From assembly GCA_050485685.1 (NCBI GenBank), contig JBJHBW010000005.1, forward strand, positions 62,001 through 126,000: DNA of 64,000 bases, written 5' to 3'. Position 1 is the first letter of the stretch; each line of letters begins with the position of its first letter. Positions 55,370-62,704 of this stretch are shown here, piece after piece. The notes beneath the pieces are model-generated. The model did no database searches, was not told the DNA's origin, and was given only the letters and a program-made list of their open reading frames with translations. A program made the position numbers and the translations under genes. The stretch is from JBJHBP01 sp050485685 (GTDB lineage Bacteria > Pseudomonadota > Gammaproteobacteria > Steroidobacterales > Rariloculaceae).

Positions 55370-57523
55370 TCAGAACTCCCATCGCACGGACATCTGGACG
55401 TTTCGCCCTGGCAGCGGCGCAGCCTGTTTGAGGTACGAGACATGGTTGATCGCGTACTGGTCTGTCAGATTCTGCAGTGCAAGATTCAGTTGCAGATTGC
55501 GCTCACGCAAAGGAAGCCGGTAGCCCAGGCCGGCATTGAGCAGTGCGTGTCCGTCGCTGGCCAGTTCGTTCGCCGCGGTGTCGTTCTGGGCCCGCACCAG
55601 CCTGGTCGAGAGCCATGCGTCGAGTTGATTGTGCGAGTAGTTTACGCCCAGCAGCAGGCTGACGGGGGGTGTGCGTGGCAGTGGTTCGCCGGTGGTGAGT
55701 TCAGCCTGTACGACATCGGCGTTGACGTCGATCGACCAGTTCGTGGCAAATCGATGCTGCCAGCTCAGTTCGGCCCCAGTAAAACGGGCATCGGCCTGCT
55801 CATAGCGGTAGACGTCGTTACCATGGAAAGGATCGGTGAACGCCTTCAGGTCGTTGTAGATGTAACCGTCGAAGCGGTAATGGAACAGGGCGACCCGGAA
55901 ACTGTTGCGCTCGGTCTGTCGCAGCCAGTTCAGGTCCACTGTCCAGGCGGTCTCCACGTCCAGGTCGGGGTTGTCCAGCTGGAAGGAGAAGGTGGCGTGG
56001 TGATCGCCGTTCCAGAACATCTCTGTGTTGTCAGGTGCACGCTGCACTCGGCCCAGACTCAGGCCCAGACGTTGATGCTCGGACAGCACCCAGGTCCCGG
56101 CGGTGGACAGAGAGAACGGTGTGTAGGTTCGATCGGCGTAATAACTGCCCGCCTGGCGCCAGAGTGGGTTGATGGGGTCCGGGTCCAGACGCAGCGAGAT
56201 CCTGTCGACTCGCGCGCCAACCTCTACAGTGCCATGAGACCAGTCGCGCTGCTGAACGACGAACAGGCCGGTTTCGATTTGACGCGTCAGCGGCATCGGG
56301 GTGTCGTGGGAAAGCAGGAAACCGCCGCGTTGACGATTGGCCAGATTGAATCCCAGCGTGCCATCCCACGGCTGGCTGAATGAGGGGATGCCGTCGCAAC
56401 CGCCGTGGTTATGGCATAGCGCCAGGTTCTGGTAGGTGACCTGAGCACCGAAAGTGCCCTGCCATTGTCCGATTTGCGCATGGCGCAGTCGGGTGCGAAG
56501 CTCCCAGGTCTGCTGATCGAACAGCCCGACATCGACAATCGGCGCACCGGGAACATCGAACTCCTCGCCGGTTTCCGGGTGGGCGTAGTCGTTGTATGAC
56601 AACTCGGTACGCCATTCCTCCAGCCAGCCGAAGCTGCCGGCCGGATCCGGCCACCATGCACCCTTGAAGTCGTAGCGGACCTGATCAGGGATGACACGAA
56701 ACGTCGCGCCGTCGAGGTTCGGCACTCCGTAATCGCTTTGCAGCGTGCTGATGCTGCCGCCGATGAATCCGCGCTGACCGTCGGCCCAGCTCAGCGCAAT
56801 CGCGCCGCCCATTCCATCGCCGTCGCTGTTGGCAATACGGCCGCTGTTGAAGCCAGCAGGGACGTTTCCCCGCGTACCGCTGCGGTACTCGCGCATCTCG
56901 CGCCTGAAGCCTTCCAGGTGTAATGACCAGCTGCCCATGCCTGCCTGCAGCAGAGCATCGATGCCATAGGCATCATCGTTCGAGCTGCCACGAAGCGCGG
57001 TGCTGCCGCTGATTCCTTCCGCGGGCTGTTCGCGAAATCGCTGATCCACGACGTTGACCACACCGCCCACGGCACCGCCGCCGTACAGCAGTGTGGCCGG
57101 CCCAAAGATCACCTCAACTTTCTCGGCCGCGATCGGTTCCGCCATGGGTGCATGGTCCGAGCTCATGGCGGAGACGTCGGCGCTGTCGCTGCCGTTCACG
57201 AGAATCTTTACCCGACTTCCGCCTATCCCCCTGATCACAGGGCGACCTACGCCGGGGCCGAACGATGCGTTGGACACACCAGGCGTGTCTTCGAGCAGGG
57301 TGCCCAGCGTAGTACCCGGATTGCGGTCAATGGCGTTTTTGTCCAGTACGACCACGGGCTGCGCCACGTCGTAGACGGAACTTCGGCCGGAGCCGATGAC
57401 CACGATGGTGTCTACGGCGTCTGCCTGCTCCTCAGTTGCCGCGTTTGCGCCAGAAGGCGCGAACGGCAAGGGCAGGGTGGTCAGCGGAAACAGCAGGGCG
57501 AAGGGTAGGGCGATTCGCATCAT
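55370..57523 (-). CDS. TonB-dependent zinc receptor, ZnuD-like, copy 2
   Basis: 717 residues. After a signal peptide (about 1-28, to SGANA) the plug reads DTIVVIGSGRSSVYDVAQPVVVLDKN, ASFGPGVGRPVIRGIGGSRV, ADVSAMSSDHAPMAEP and VIFGPATLLYGGGAVGGV. The barrel has a His/Cys loop LCHNHGGCDG (about residues 375-384), comparable to the zinc-binding loops of neisserial ZnuD, and ends MSVRWEF. It would bring zinc across the outer membrane using TonB. It follows the His-tailed lipoprotein gene by 76 bases on the same strand, and that operon starts with Zur-type boxes. Its stop lies 48 bases before the Zur box of the zur promoter. Confidence 0.88.
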   Translation of the reverse strand: MMRIALPFALLFPLTTLPLPFAPSGANAATEEQADAVDTIVVIGSGRSSVYDVAQPVVVLDKNAIDRNPGTTLGTLLEDTPGVSNASFGPGVGRPVIRGIGGSRVKILVNGSDSADVSAMSSDHAPMAEPIAAEKVEVIFGPATLLYGGGAVGGVVNVVDQRFREQPAEGISGSTALRGSSNDDAYGIDALLQAGMGSWSLHLEGFRREMREYRSGTRGNVPAGFNSGRIANSDGDGMGGAIALSWADGQRGFIGGSISTLQSDYGVPNLDGATFRVIPDQVRYDFKGAWWPDPAGSFGWLEEWRTELSYNDYAHPETGEEFDVPGAPIVDVGLFDQQTWELRTRLRHAQIGQWQGTFGAQVTYQNLALCHNHGGCDGIPSFSQPWDGTLGFNLANRQRGGFLLSHDTPMPLTRQIETGLFVVQQRDWSHGTVEVGARVDRISLRLDPDPINPLWRQAGSYYADRTYTPFSLSTAGTWVLSEHQRLGLSLGRVQRAPDNTEMFWNGDHHATFSFQLDNPDLDVETAWTVDLNWLRQTERNSFRVALFHYRFDGYIYNDLKAFTDPFHGNDVYRYEQADARFTGAELSWQHRFATNWSIDVNADVVQAELTTGEPLPRTPPVSLLLGVNYSHNQLDAWLSTRLVRAQNDTAANELASDGHALLNAGLGYRLPLRERNLQLNLALQNLTDQYAINHVSYLKQAAPLPGRNVQMSVRWEF

Positions 57524-57599
57524 TGGTGCCTGAAAACGCCAGGGCCAGCAACGGCTGGCCCTGGCTGACGATTACCAGTTCGGTTTGATCCGGACTCCT

Positions 57600-59024
57600 T
57601 CAATCGTCGTGATGATGATGCTCGTGCCCGTTGTCGTGGGCGAATACCGCGCTGTACGCATCCGCCAGCTCGGCGTGGCCATAGCTGGCGTGCAGGTGGT
57701 AGTCATCCTCGGGATCGTGCGCATCGATGAAATAGAGGGTGGCCGTGTCGCGGTTGATCACGAGGAAGTCGTAAGCACCGGCTACGAGATGGGTGCTCTG
57801 CGCAGACCAGTCGACACTCGCTGAGTCGAGCTGTTCGTTGAACACCTCGCCAGACAGGATCGGGTTGCTGCTTTCGTTGACAGCAAACCGGAACGTGCTG
57901 GCGATACCACTGTCGCCAAGCACCGTCAGCGCATCGTCCACCGTGGCGGATGCGACGGCAACGATGTTCGTATTCTCCGGCAGCGATGCATACAGAGAGA
58001 CGCGATGCGAGTGGTCGCTGTGCAGGTTGATCAGCCACAGCTGGTCACCCGCCCACGCCGAGATGACGTTGTCTTCAGAACGGGTCGCCGTCAGTCCGGT
58101 AATGTTCTCTATGAATGCCGTGCCTCCGGCAGGAACTTCGCCGGTTGCGCCTTCACGGCGGGAGTCGGTCGCAGGGTAGCGCTGACTTGCATGAATGGTC
58201 TGCCCGGCAGCCGGGTGGCCTTCCGGTGCGACGTATCCACTGGCCAGCCAGCGCAGTGTGCCGTCGCCGCAAAGGGCAATCGTGAAGCGCTCGGTCTGCG
58301 CGGTGTCAACGACGCCGTCCGCACAGGTGATGGACTCTGCGAAGAATCCGGTGACGTTCGGCCGCAGGAAGATCAGCCCGCTGTCGCCGGTGCTGCCGTC
58401 CTCATTCACGACGGTGAGGTCGGTGTCCGCCGGATTGGTGGCGTTGGCGGTGAACGTCAGGAACTGCCCGCCGGAAAGGGCCAATGTCGGATAGACGACA
58501 TCGGTCCACGTATGGCCAGTCGCTTCGCCATCCGAAGCCTCGATGAGCAGGCTGCTGCCGTCGGTGGTCAGGACGGAGAAGTGATCGGTGGTGGCCACGA
58601 CATGACTGACGTTGGCGATCGGGGCGGCACTTTCGATGCTGACGTCATGGGTCTCGGGTTCGCTGTCGCTCAGGTGCTCCAGCCCTGAGCTGACGACACT
58701 GAGATTGCCGTTCGCTTCCAGCATCGCGAATGTAAGGCCGTCGTTGGAAATCACCAACTCGGCGTTCGCTGTTGCGGCCACGGTGGTGCCGGTGAATCGA
58801 TCGCTGGCCACGGTCTGGTCGAACATCTTCAGCGTATCGGTCACGCCGTCCAGGGAGTAGATCATGCGACCACCCATGAGCGGAGCCGGCGCCGGATCAG
58901 GGTCCGGGTCCGGGGGCGGTGCAGGGGGCGGCGTGGATGTGCCACTGCTGCAGGCGGCCAGAGCACCGCCCAGCGCGATCATGAGAAGTGTACGGGTCGG
59001 AAACGAGGAGTGGCGCGTTCGCAT
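57600..59024 (-). CDS. His-tailed beta-propeller-like lipoprotein, possible zinc chaperone
   Basis: 474 residues from the ATG at 59024 (AAGGAT upstream); the ATG at 59045 has no binding site. The lipobox LAACSSG makes it a lipoprotein. A proline/aspartate spacer (PPPDPDPDPAPAP) follows, then a long beta-rich region with propeller-like repeats such as VISNDGLTFAMLEANGNLSV and HVVATTDHFSVLTTDGSS. Histidines cluster near LINLHSDHSHRVSL and in the tail HDNGHEHHHHDD. AztD of alphaproteobacteria, a periplasmic zinc chaperone, is also a beta-propeller with histidine-rich ends. I infer a similar role from the fold pattern, the His tail, the Zur-type boxes upstream and the ZnuD-like gene downstream. 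Confidence 0.6.
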   Translation of the reverse strand: MRTRHSSFPTRTLLMIALGGALAACSSGTSTPPPAPPPDPDPDPAPAPLMGGRMIYSLDGVTDTLKMFDQTVASDRFTGTTVAATANAELVISNDGLTFAMLEANGNLSVVSSGLEHLSDSEPETHDVSIESAAPIANVSHVVATTDHFSVLTTDGSSLLIEASDGEATGHTWTDVVYPTLALSGGQFLTFTANATNPADTDLTVVNEDGSTGDSGLIFLRPNVTGFFAESITCADGVVDTAQTERFTIALCGDGTLRWLASGYVAPEGHPAAGQTIHASQRYPATDSRREGATGEVPAGGTAFIENITGLTATRSEDNVISAWAGDQLWLINLHSDHSHRVSLYASLPENTNIVAVASATVDDALTVLGDSGIASTFRFAVNESSNPILSGEVFNEQLDSASVDWSAQSTHLVAGAYDFLVINRDTATLYFIDAHDPEDDYHLHASYGHAELADAYSAVFAHDNGHEHHHHDD

Positions 59025-59113
59025 GAGGAAATCCTTGTCAGCCATCGATAAACCAGAAACGAGGCCCGGTAGCGAGGCCCAAAAAAGGGCCGGGGAGCCT
59101 TGTGTGTTCGAAA

Positions 59114-59148
59114 AGTGATGTTATCACGTAGGGAGGTAACCATATAAC
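59114..59148. promoter_or_regulatory. Putative tandem Zur boxes, lipoprotein/ZnuD operon
   Basis: GTGATGTTATCAC (59115-59127) is a palindrome matching the other two boxes in most positions. A weaker second copy, GTAACCATATAAC, lies at 59136-59148, centred 21 bases away, two helical turns, as expected for cooperative dimers. They stand about 90 bases before the lipoprotein ATG. Confidence 0.6.
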
Positions 59149-59219
59149 GTCACTTTAGTTGTGTAAAGCGTGTTCCCGGGCCAGGCGCATGCAGGCGTTC
59201 CGGCGGCAAAATCAGTTCC

Positions 59220-59253
59220 GTTGTGCCTGCGAACGAGTTGTGCCTGCCAACGA
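59220..59253. repeat. 17-bp tandem direct repeat
   Basis: GTTGTGCCTGCGAACGA (59220-59236) is followed directly by GTTGTGCCTGCCAACGA (59237-59253), one mismatch. It lies in the 395-base divergent region between the lipoprotein (start 59024) and the EamA gene (59420). Apart from the Zur boxes and this repeat I see no gene in that region. It could be an operator for the EamA gene. Confidence 0.6.
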
Positions 59254-59419
59254 CCTGGCTGGTTCCGACATCGGGTTGACGAAGGGAGCCGGTTTTCTGT
59301 TGCTGCTTGAACATAGACCGACGGGCTTTCTGAACAGGGGGCGCCACTCGGGACGAGAGCCGTTATAGAATGGGGGTTCAGATCGTTCCAACCTTTCTCG
59401 TGCCAAGCCAACCTCACCG

Positions 59420-60376
59420 GTGTCCGGCTCCTTGCCAGGCCGCTACCGGTCCGACACCCGGGGATTCAGGAAGCTGCGGATCAAGAGTCAAGTCACCGGA
59501 CCGGCACTGGCACTCGTGGCCTTGACGGCGATCTGGGGCTACAACTGGGTCGTGATGAAGATCGCGTTACAGGATGCCGCCCCAATGACCTTCGCGGCAC
59601 TGCGGTCTGTCCTCGCCGCTGCCGCCCTGTTCCTTGTTCTGTTGCTGCTTCGCAAGCCGCTGAAGCCGACGCGGCGCTGGTCAGTGATCGCCCTGGGTAT
59701 GTTGCAGACTACCGGGTTCGTCGGCATGGTCGCCTTCGCCCTGCAGACAGGCGATGCCGGCAGGAGTGCCGTGCTGGCCTACACGATGCCGTTCTGGACT
59801 CTGCTGCTGGCAGGGGCGTTCCTCGGTGAGAGGCTGCGCGCGGTCCAGTGGCTGGCAGTCGGGCTGGCCGCTTTCGGGCTGATCGGAATTCTGAATCCCT
59901 GGCAGGTCTCGCTGGGCACGGCGGATTCGCTGTGGTCGCTGGGTGCGGCTTTGAGCTGGGCCGGTGGCAACATTCTGGTCAAACGCATGGATCTCGATGG
60001 TGACGAACTGTTGAATGTTTCCGCGTGGCAGACCACGGTCGGGGCGATCGCGCTGACCTTGCTGGCGCTGGCGCTCGACCAGGACAGCGCTGTTCGCTGG
60101 ACATTGTCGTTCTCGGTGGCCCTGGCCTATAACGTGGTCTTCGCAACGGCGCTTGCGTGGCTGCTTTGGCTGTTTGCGCTCAGTCGGTTGAGTGCCGGTG
60201 CGACGGGACTGGCTTCGCTGGGTGCGCCCGTGTTTGCGCTGTTCGCGGCGTGGCTGCACTTCGGTGAAGTGCCCGCTGTGCCGGAAGCCGCGGGCATGAC
60301 GCTGATCATTCTGGCGCTTGGCATGCTGAGTCTGATTGGCTGGCTGCGGGCCGTGCGCACGCCGGGTGGGCCCTGA
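59420..60376 (+). CDS. EamA-family (DMT) transporter
   Basis: 318 residues from a GTG at 59420, the only reasonable start before the first helix. Ten membrane helices form the two EamA repeats: ALVALTAIWGYNWVVMKIALQDAAPMTF and, in the second half, LGAALSWAGGNILVKRMD and VVFATALAWLLWLFALSRLSAGATGLASLGAPVFALFAAWLHFGEVP. These proteins export or import small metabolites such as amino acids or nucleotide precursors; the substrate is not predictable. It stands alone and converges on the NMT1-GGDEF gene, 57 bases away. Confidence 0.88.
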   Translation: MSGSLPGRYRSDTRGFRKLRIKSQVTGPALALVALTAIWGYNWVVMKIALQDAAPMTFAALRSVLAAAALFLVLLLLRKPLKPTRRWSVIALGMLQTTGFVGMVAFALQTGDAGRSAVLAYTMPFWTLLLAGAFLGERLRAVQWLAVGLAAFGLIGILNPWQVSLGTADSLWSLGAALSWAGGNILVKRMDLDGDELLNVSAWQTTVGAIALTLLALALDQDSAVRWTLSFSVALAYNVVFATALAWLLWLFALSRLSAGATGLASLGAPVFALFAAWLHFGEVPAVPEAAGMTLIILALGMLSLIGWLRAVRTPGGP

Positions 60377-60433
60377 TCACCGGCACCCGTTGACATTCGA
60401 CGGCGAATGCAGCGGACCGGCTACGCGTTGCGG

Positions 60434-62128
60434 TCAGTTGGTGACCGACTGGCGGTGCGCCCGAACCCGCTGCAGGTTGAGGCGCGCAGTCTGATTGGTC
60501 GCCGCCGCTTCCACGACTCGATTCCGTCCCAGGCATTTCGCTTCATACATTGCACCGTCTGCCCGTGACATCAGAGCATCCAGCGCCTCACCGGGCTGAT
60601 GCACGGCGAATCCGATGCTGACGGTAACCCTGATCTCGTCTCCGCGATCAAGTCGTATGACATGTGACTGGGTCATGCGACGAATACGTTCCGCCATGTC
60701 GCGTGCCCCTTCGGTACCGGTGTCTTTCAGCACCAGCGCAAACTCCTCCCCGCCCAGGCGACCGAGAATGTCCCCCTCACGCACGGCCCGTGCGCACAGC
60801 CCAGAGAACTCCTGCAGCACCCTGTCGCCGGCTGCATGTCCATGCGTGTCGTTGACGTCCTTGAAGTTGTCCACGTCCAGAATCAACAGGGCGACGCGCA
60901 CTCCGGTACGTTTGCTTTCCAGCGCCGTGCCCAGTGCTTCGAGAAATCCGCGTCGATTGAGGACCCCGGTGCCGGGGTCGGTAACGGCGAGCTCTTTCAA
61001 CTCGTGTTCAAGGGTGCGTCTGACCCTGATCTCTGCGCGAAGATCAAGGTTGAGTCGGTAGAACTTGGCAAGCGCAGCACTGGTCAGCGCGATCAGCACG
61101 ATGGCCGCAGCCAGCGCTGCATAGAGCCAGCTCCGGTCCGCACGCACGGTCGGGCTGAACAGGAAGCTGTCCAGATCCACCGGCTGCTCAAGCAGGCCGG
61201 CTGCGGCAAATTCATCGGCGATATGTTGCCAGCGCGTGGGATTCAGGTAGCCGATATCGATCAGATCCGGGATCAGCAATCGCCGGATCTCGTCAGCGGC
61301 GTGCCGTTCGTGCTCCAGTGAGAGTTCGGAGCCGTATTCGTCGTGAATCAACGCAATGACCTCGTCCTGATGACGGAGCGCGTAGCGCCATCCTTCCACG
61401 ACGGCATCGCGGACCGCGGTCACGATGTCTTCGTGCCGGGCGACGTAAGCGTCTGTCGTGAACAGCGTGTCGCCGTAAAAATCTATCCCGGCGACTTTCG
61501 GATCGAAGCGGCGATAGGGAATACCTGCCTGCTCGAGGATGAAAGGCTCGGTGGTCGTGTACGCAGTCATCGCAGCCACGTCACTGTCCTGCAGGTCCAG
61601 CGGATTTCCGGAGTGGGGCATGACGATGATGTCGTTGTATCGCACGCCTTCGTACGCCAGATAGGCAATCAGTTCCTCCGCATACGGTTCGACCATGACC
61701 TGTCGTCCGACGAGGTCGCGAACATCGTTGATTTCGGGTGTGTCGCGTGCAATGAGAATGTACGGAGAGTGCTGGAAGATGGCCGCTACGGCGACGACGG
61801 GACGACCGCGACTGCGCGAGACGAGCAGCCCCGAAGTGCCGATACCAAAATCGGCGTCACCGTTCAGCACGGCTTCGGTGGGATTGATGTCCGGTCCACC
61901 CTCGATCAGGGTGACATCGAGCCCTGCTGCGCGAAAGTAACCCTGATCCAGCGCCGCGTAGTAGCCGGCAAACTGAAACTGGTGAAACCACTTCAGTTGA
62001 ATGCGAACCGGCACGAGGCCGTTGTCCGCCTGCGCCGTCACGGGAACGGAAAGGCAATACAGTGCGGCCAGCACGGCAAGCCCCACATGCAGTAAACGAC
62101 GCGATCGCAGGACGAAACTGGACTTCAT
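60434..62128 (-). CDS. NMT1/THI5-type periplasmic sensor fused to GGDEF diguanylate cyclase
   Basis: 564 residues from the ATG at 62128, which overlaps the deaminase stop (ATGA). A signal segment (to about 36, TAQAD) leads into an NMT1/THI5-like solute-binding domain (about 38-320) with VRIQLKWFHQFQFAGYYAAL, DADFGIGTSGLLVSRSRG and VAVAAIFQHSPYILIARD. One membrane helix (WLYAALAAAIVLIALTSAAL, about 345-364) follows, then the GGDEF domain with VTDPGTGVLNRRGFLEALG, LDVDNFKDVNDTHGHAAGD and RLGGEEFALVL. An intact inhibitory site REGD lies five residues before GGEEF. The periplasmic fold binds pyrimidine-like thiamine precursors in other proteins. A ligand would thus control c-di-GMP synthesis. Confidence 0.87.
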   Translation of the reverse strand: MKSSFVLRSRRLLHVGLAVLAALYCLSVPVTAQADNGLVPVRIQLKWFHQFQFAGYYAALDQGYFRAAGLDVTLIEGGPDINPTEAVLNGDADFGIGTSGLLVSRSRGRPVVAVAAIFQHSPYILIARDTPEINDVRDLVGRQVMVEPYAEELIAYLAYEGVRYNDIIVMPHSGNPLDLQDSDVAAMTAYTTTEPFILEQAGIPYRRFDPKVAGIDFYGDTLFTTDAYVARHEDIVTAVRDAVVEGWRYALRHQDEVIALIHDEYGSELSLEHERHAADEIRRLLIPDLIDIGYLNPTRWQHIADEFAAAGLLEQPVDLDSFLFSPTVRADRSWLYAALAAAIVLIALTSAALAKFYRLNLDLRAEIRVRRTLEHELKELAVTDPGTGVLNRRGFLEALGTALESKRTGVRVALLILDVDNFKDVNDTHGHAAGDRVLQEFSGLCARAVREGDILGRLGGEEFALVLKDTGTEGARDMAERIRRMTQSHVIRLDRGDEIRVTVSIGFAVHQPGEALDALMSRADGAMYEAKCLGRNRVVEAAATNQTARLNLQRVRAHRQSVTN

Positions 62129-62619
62129 CGGCTGTCGGTCTCCGCTTCCCTGGCTGCGCAGGACATCTCTTCGCCTATGTCCTCGTTCCAAAGACCCGGG
62201 TGCGCCGCAATGAACTCTCGCATGGTTGCGACGCAATCGGGATCGTCCTGTACCACTACCTCAACGCCACGGGATCGCAGCAGATTCTCTTCTCCCGTGA
62301 ATGTACGGTTTTCGCCGATCACCACACGGGGAATGCGGTACAGAAGGATGGCTCCGCTGCACATGGCGCATGGTGACAGCGTTGTATACAGCGTGCTCTC
62401 GCGATAGATGGCGGCGTGAAGTCGCCCCGCGTTCTCAAGGGCATCCATCTCGGCGTGCAGTATGGCACTGTCATTCTGAACGCGGCGATTGTGGCCCCGT
62501 CCTATGATTCTGCCGTCTCGTACCAGCACCGAACCAATAGGGATGCCGCCCTCGGACGCGCCTTTGCGTGCCTGGGCCAGCGCGGCAAGCATGAATGGGT
62601 CCCTTCGGTGTTCGGGCAC
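62125..62619 (-). CDS. Cytosine deaminase, yeast FCY1 type
   Basis: 164 residues. The deaminase zinc site is HAE (H55, E57) and PCAMC (C84, C87). Around it the sequence follows yeast cytosine deaminase closely: GGIPIGSVLVRDGRIIGRGHN, LENAGRLHAAIYRESTLYTTL, IPRVVIGENRTF, LLRSRGVEVVVQDD and LWNEDIGE. These last parts are absent from TadA and from guanine deaminases, so cytosine (or 5-substituted cytosine, or a pyrimidine such as hydroxymethyl-cytosine analogues) is the likely substrate, giving uracil. Its stop overlaps the start of the NMT1-GGDEF gene, so they are one operon. That suggests the sensor detects a pyrimidine that the deaminase consumes. Confidence 0.85.
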   Translation of the reverse strand: MPEHRRDPFMLAALAQARKGASEGGIPIGSVLVRDGRIIGRGHNRRVQNDSAILHAEMDALENAGRLHAAIYRESTLYTTLSPCAMCSGAILLYRIPRVVIGENRTFTGEENLLRSRGVEVVVQDDPDCVATMREFIAAHPGLWNEDIGEEMSCAAREAETDSR

Positions 62620-62704
62620 GGACTTGTGAACCTGCAGCCAGATGGGGTTATGGGAGAGCAGGTTATGACAACGCTTTCAAGGCAGGAAGTGCCTGGTTCT
62701 CAGT

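Noticed and set aside
55235..56383. 382-residue open frame antisense to the ZnuD-like gene
   Set aside because: It lies wholly opposite a convincing TonB receptor and lacks any motif.
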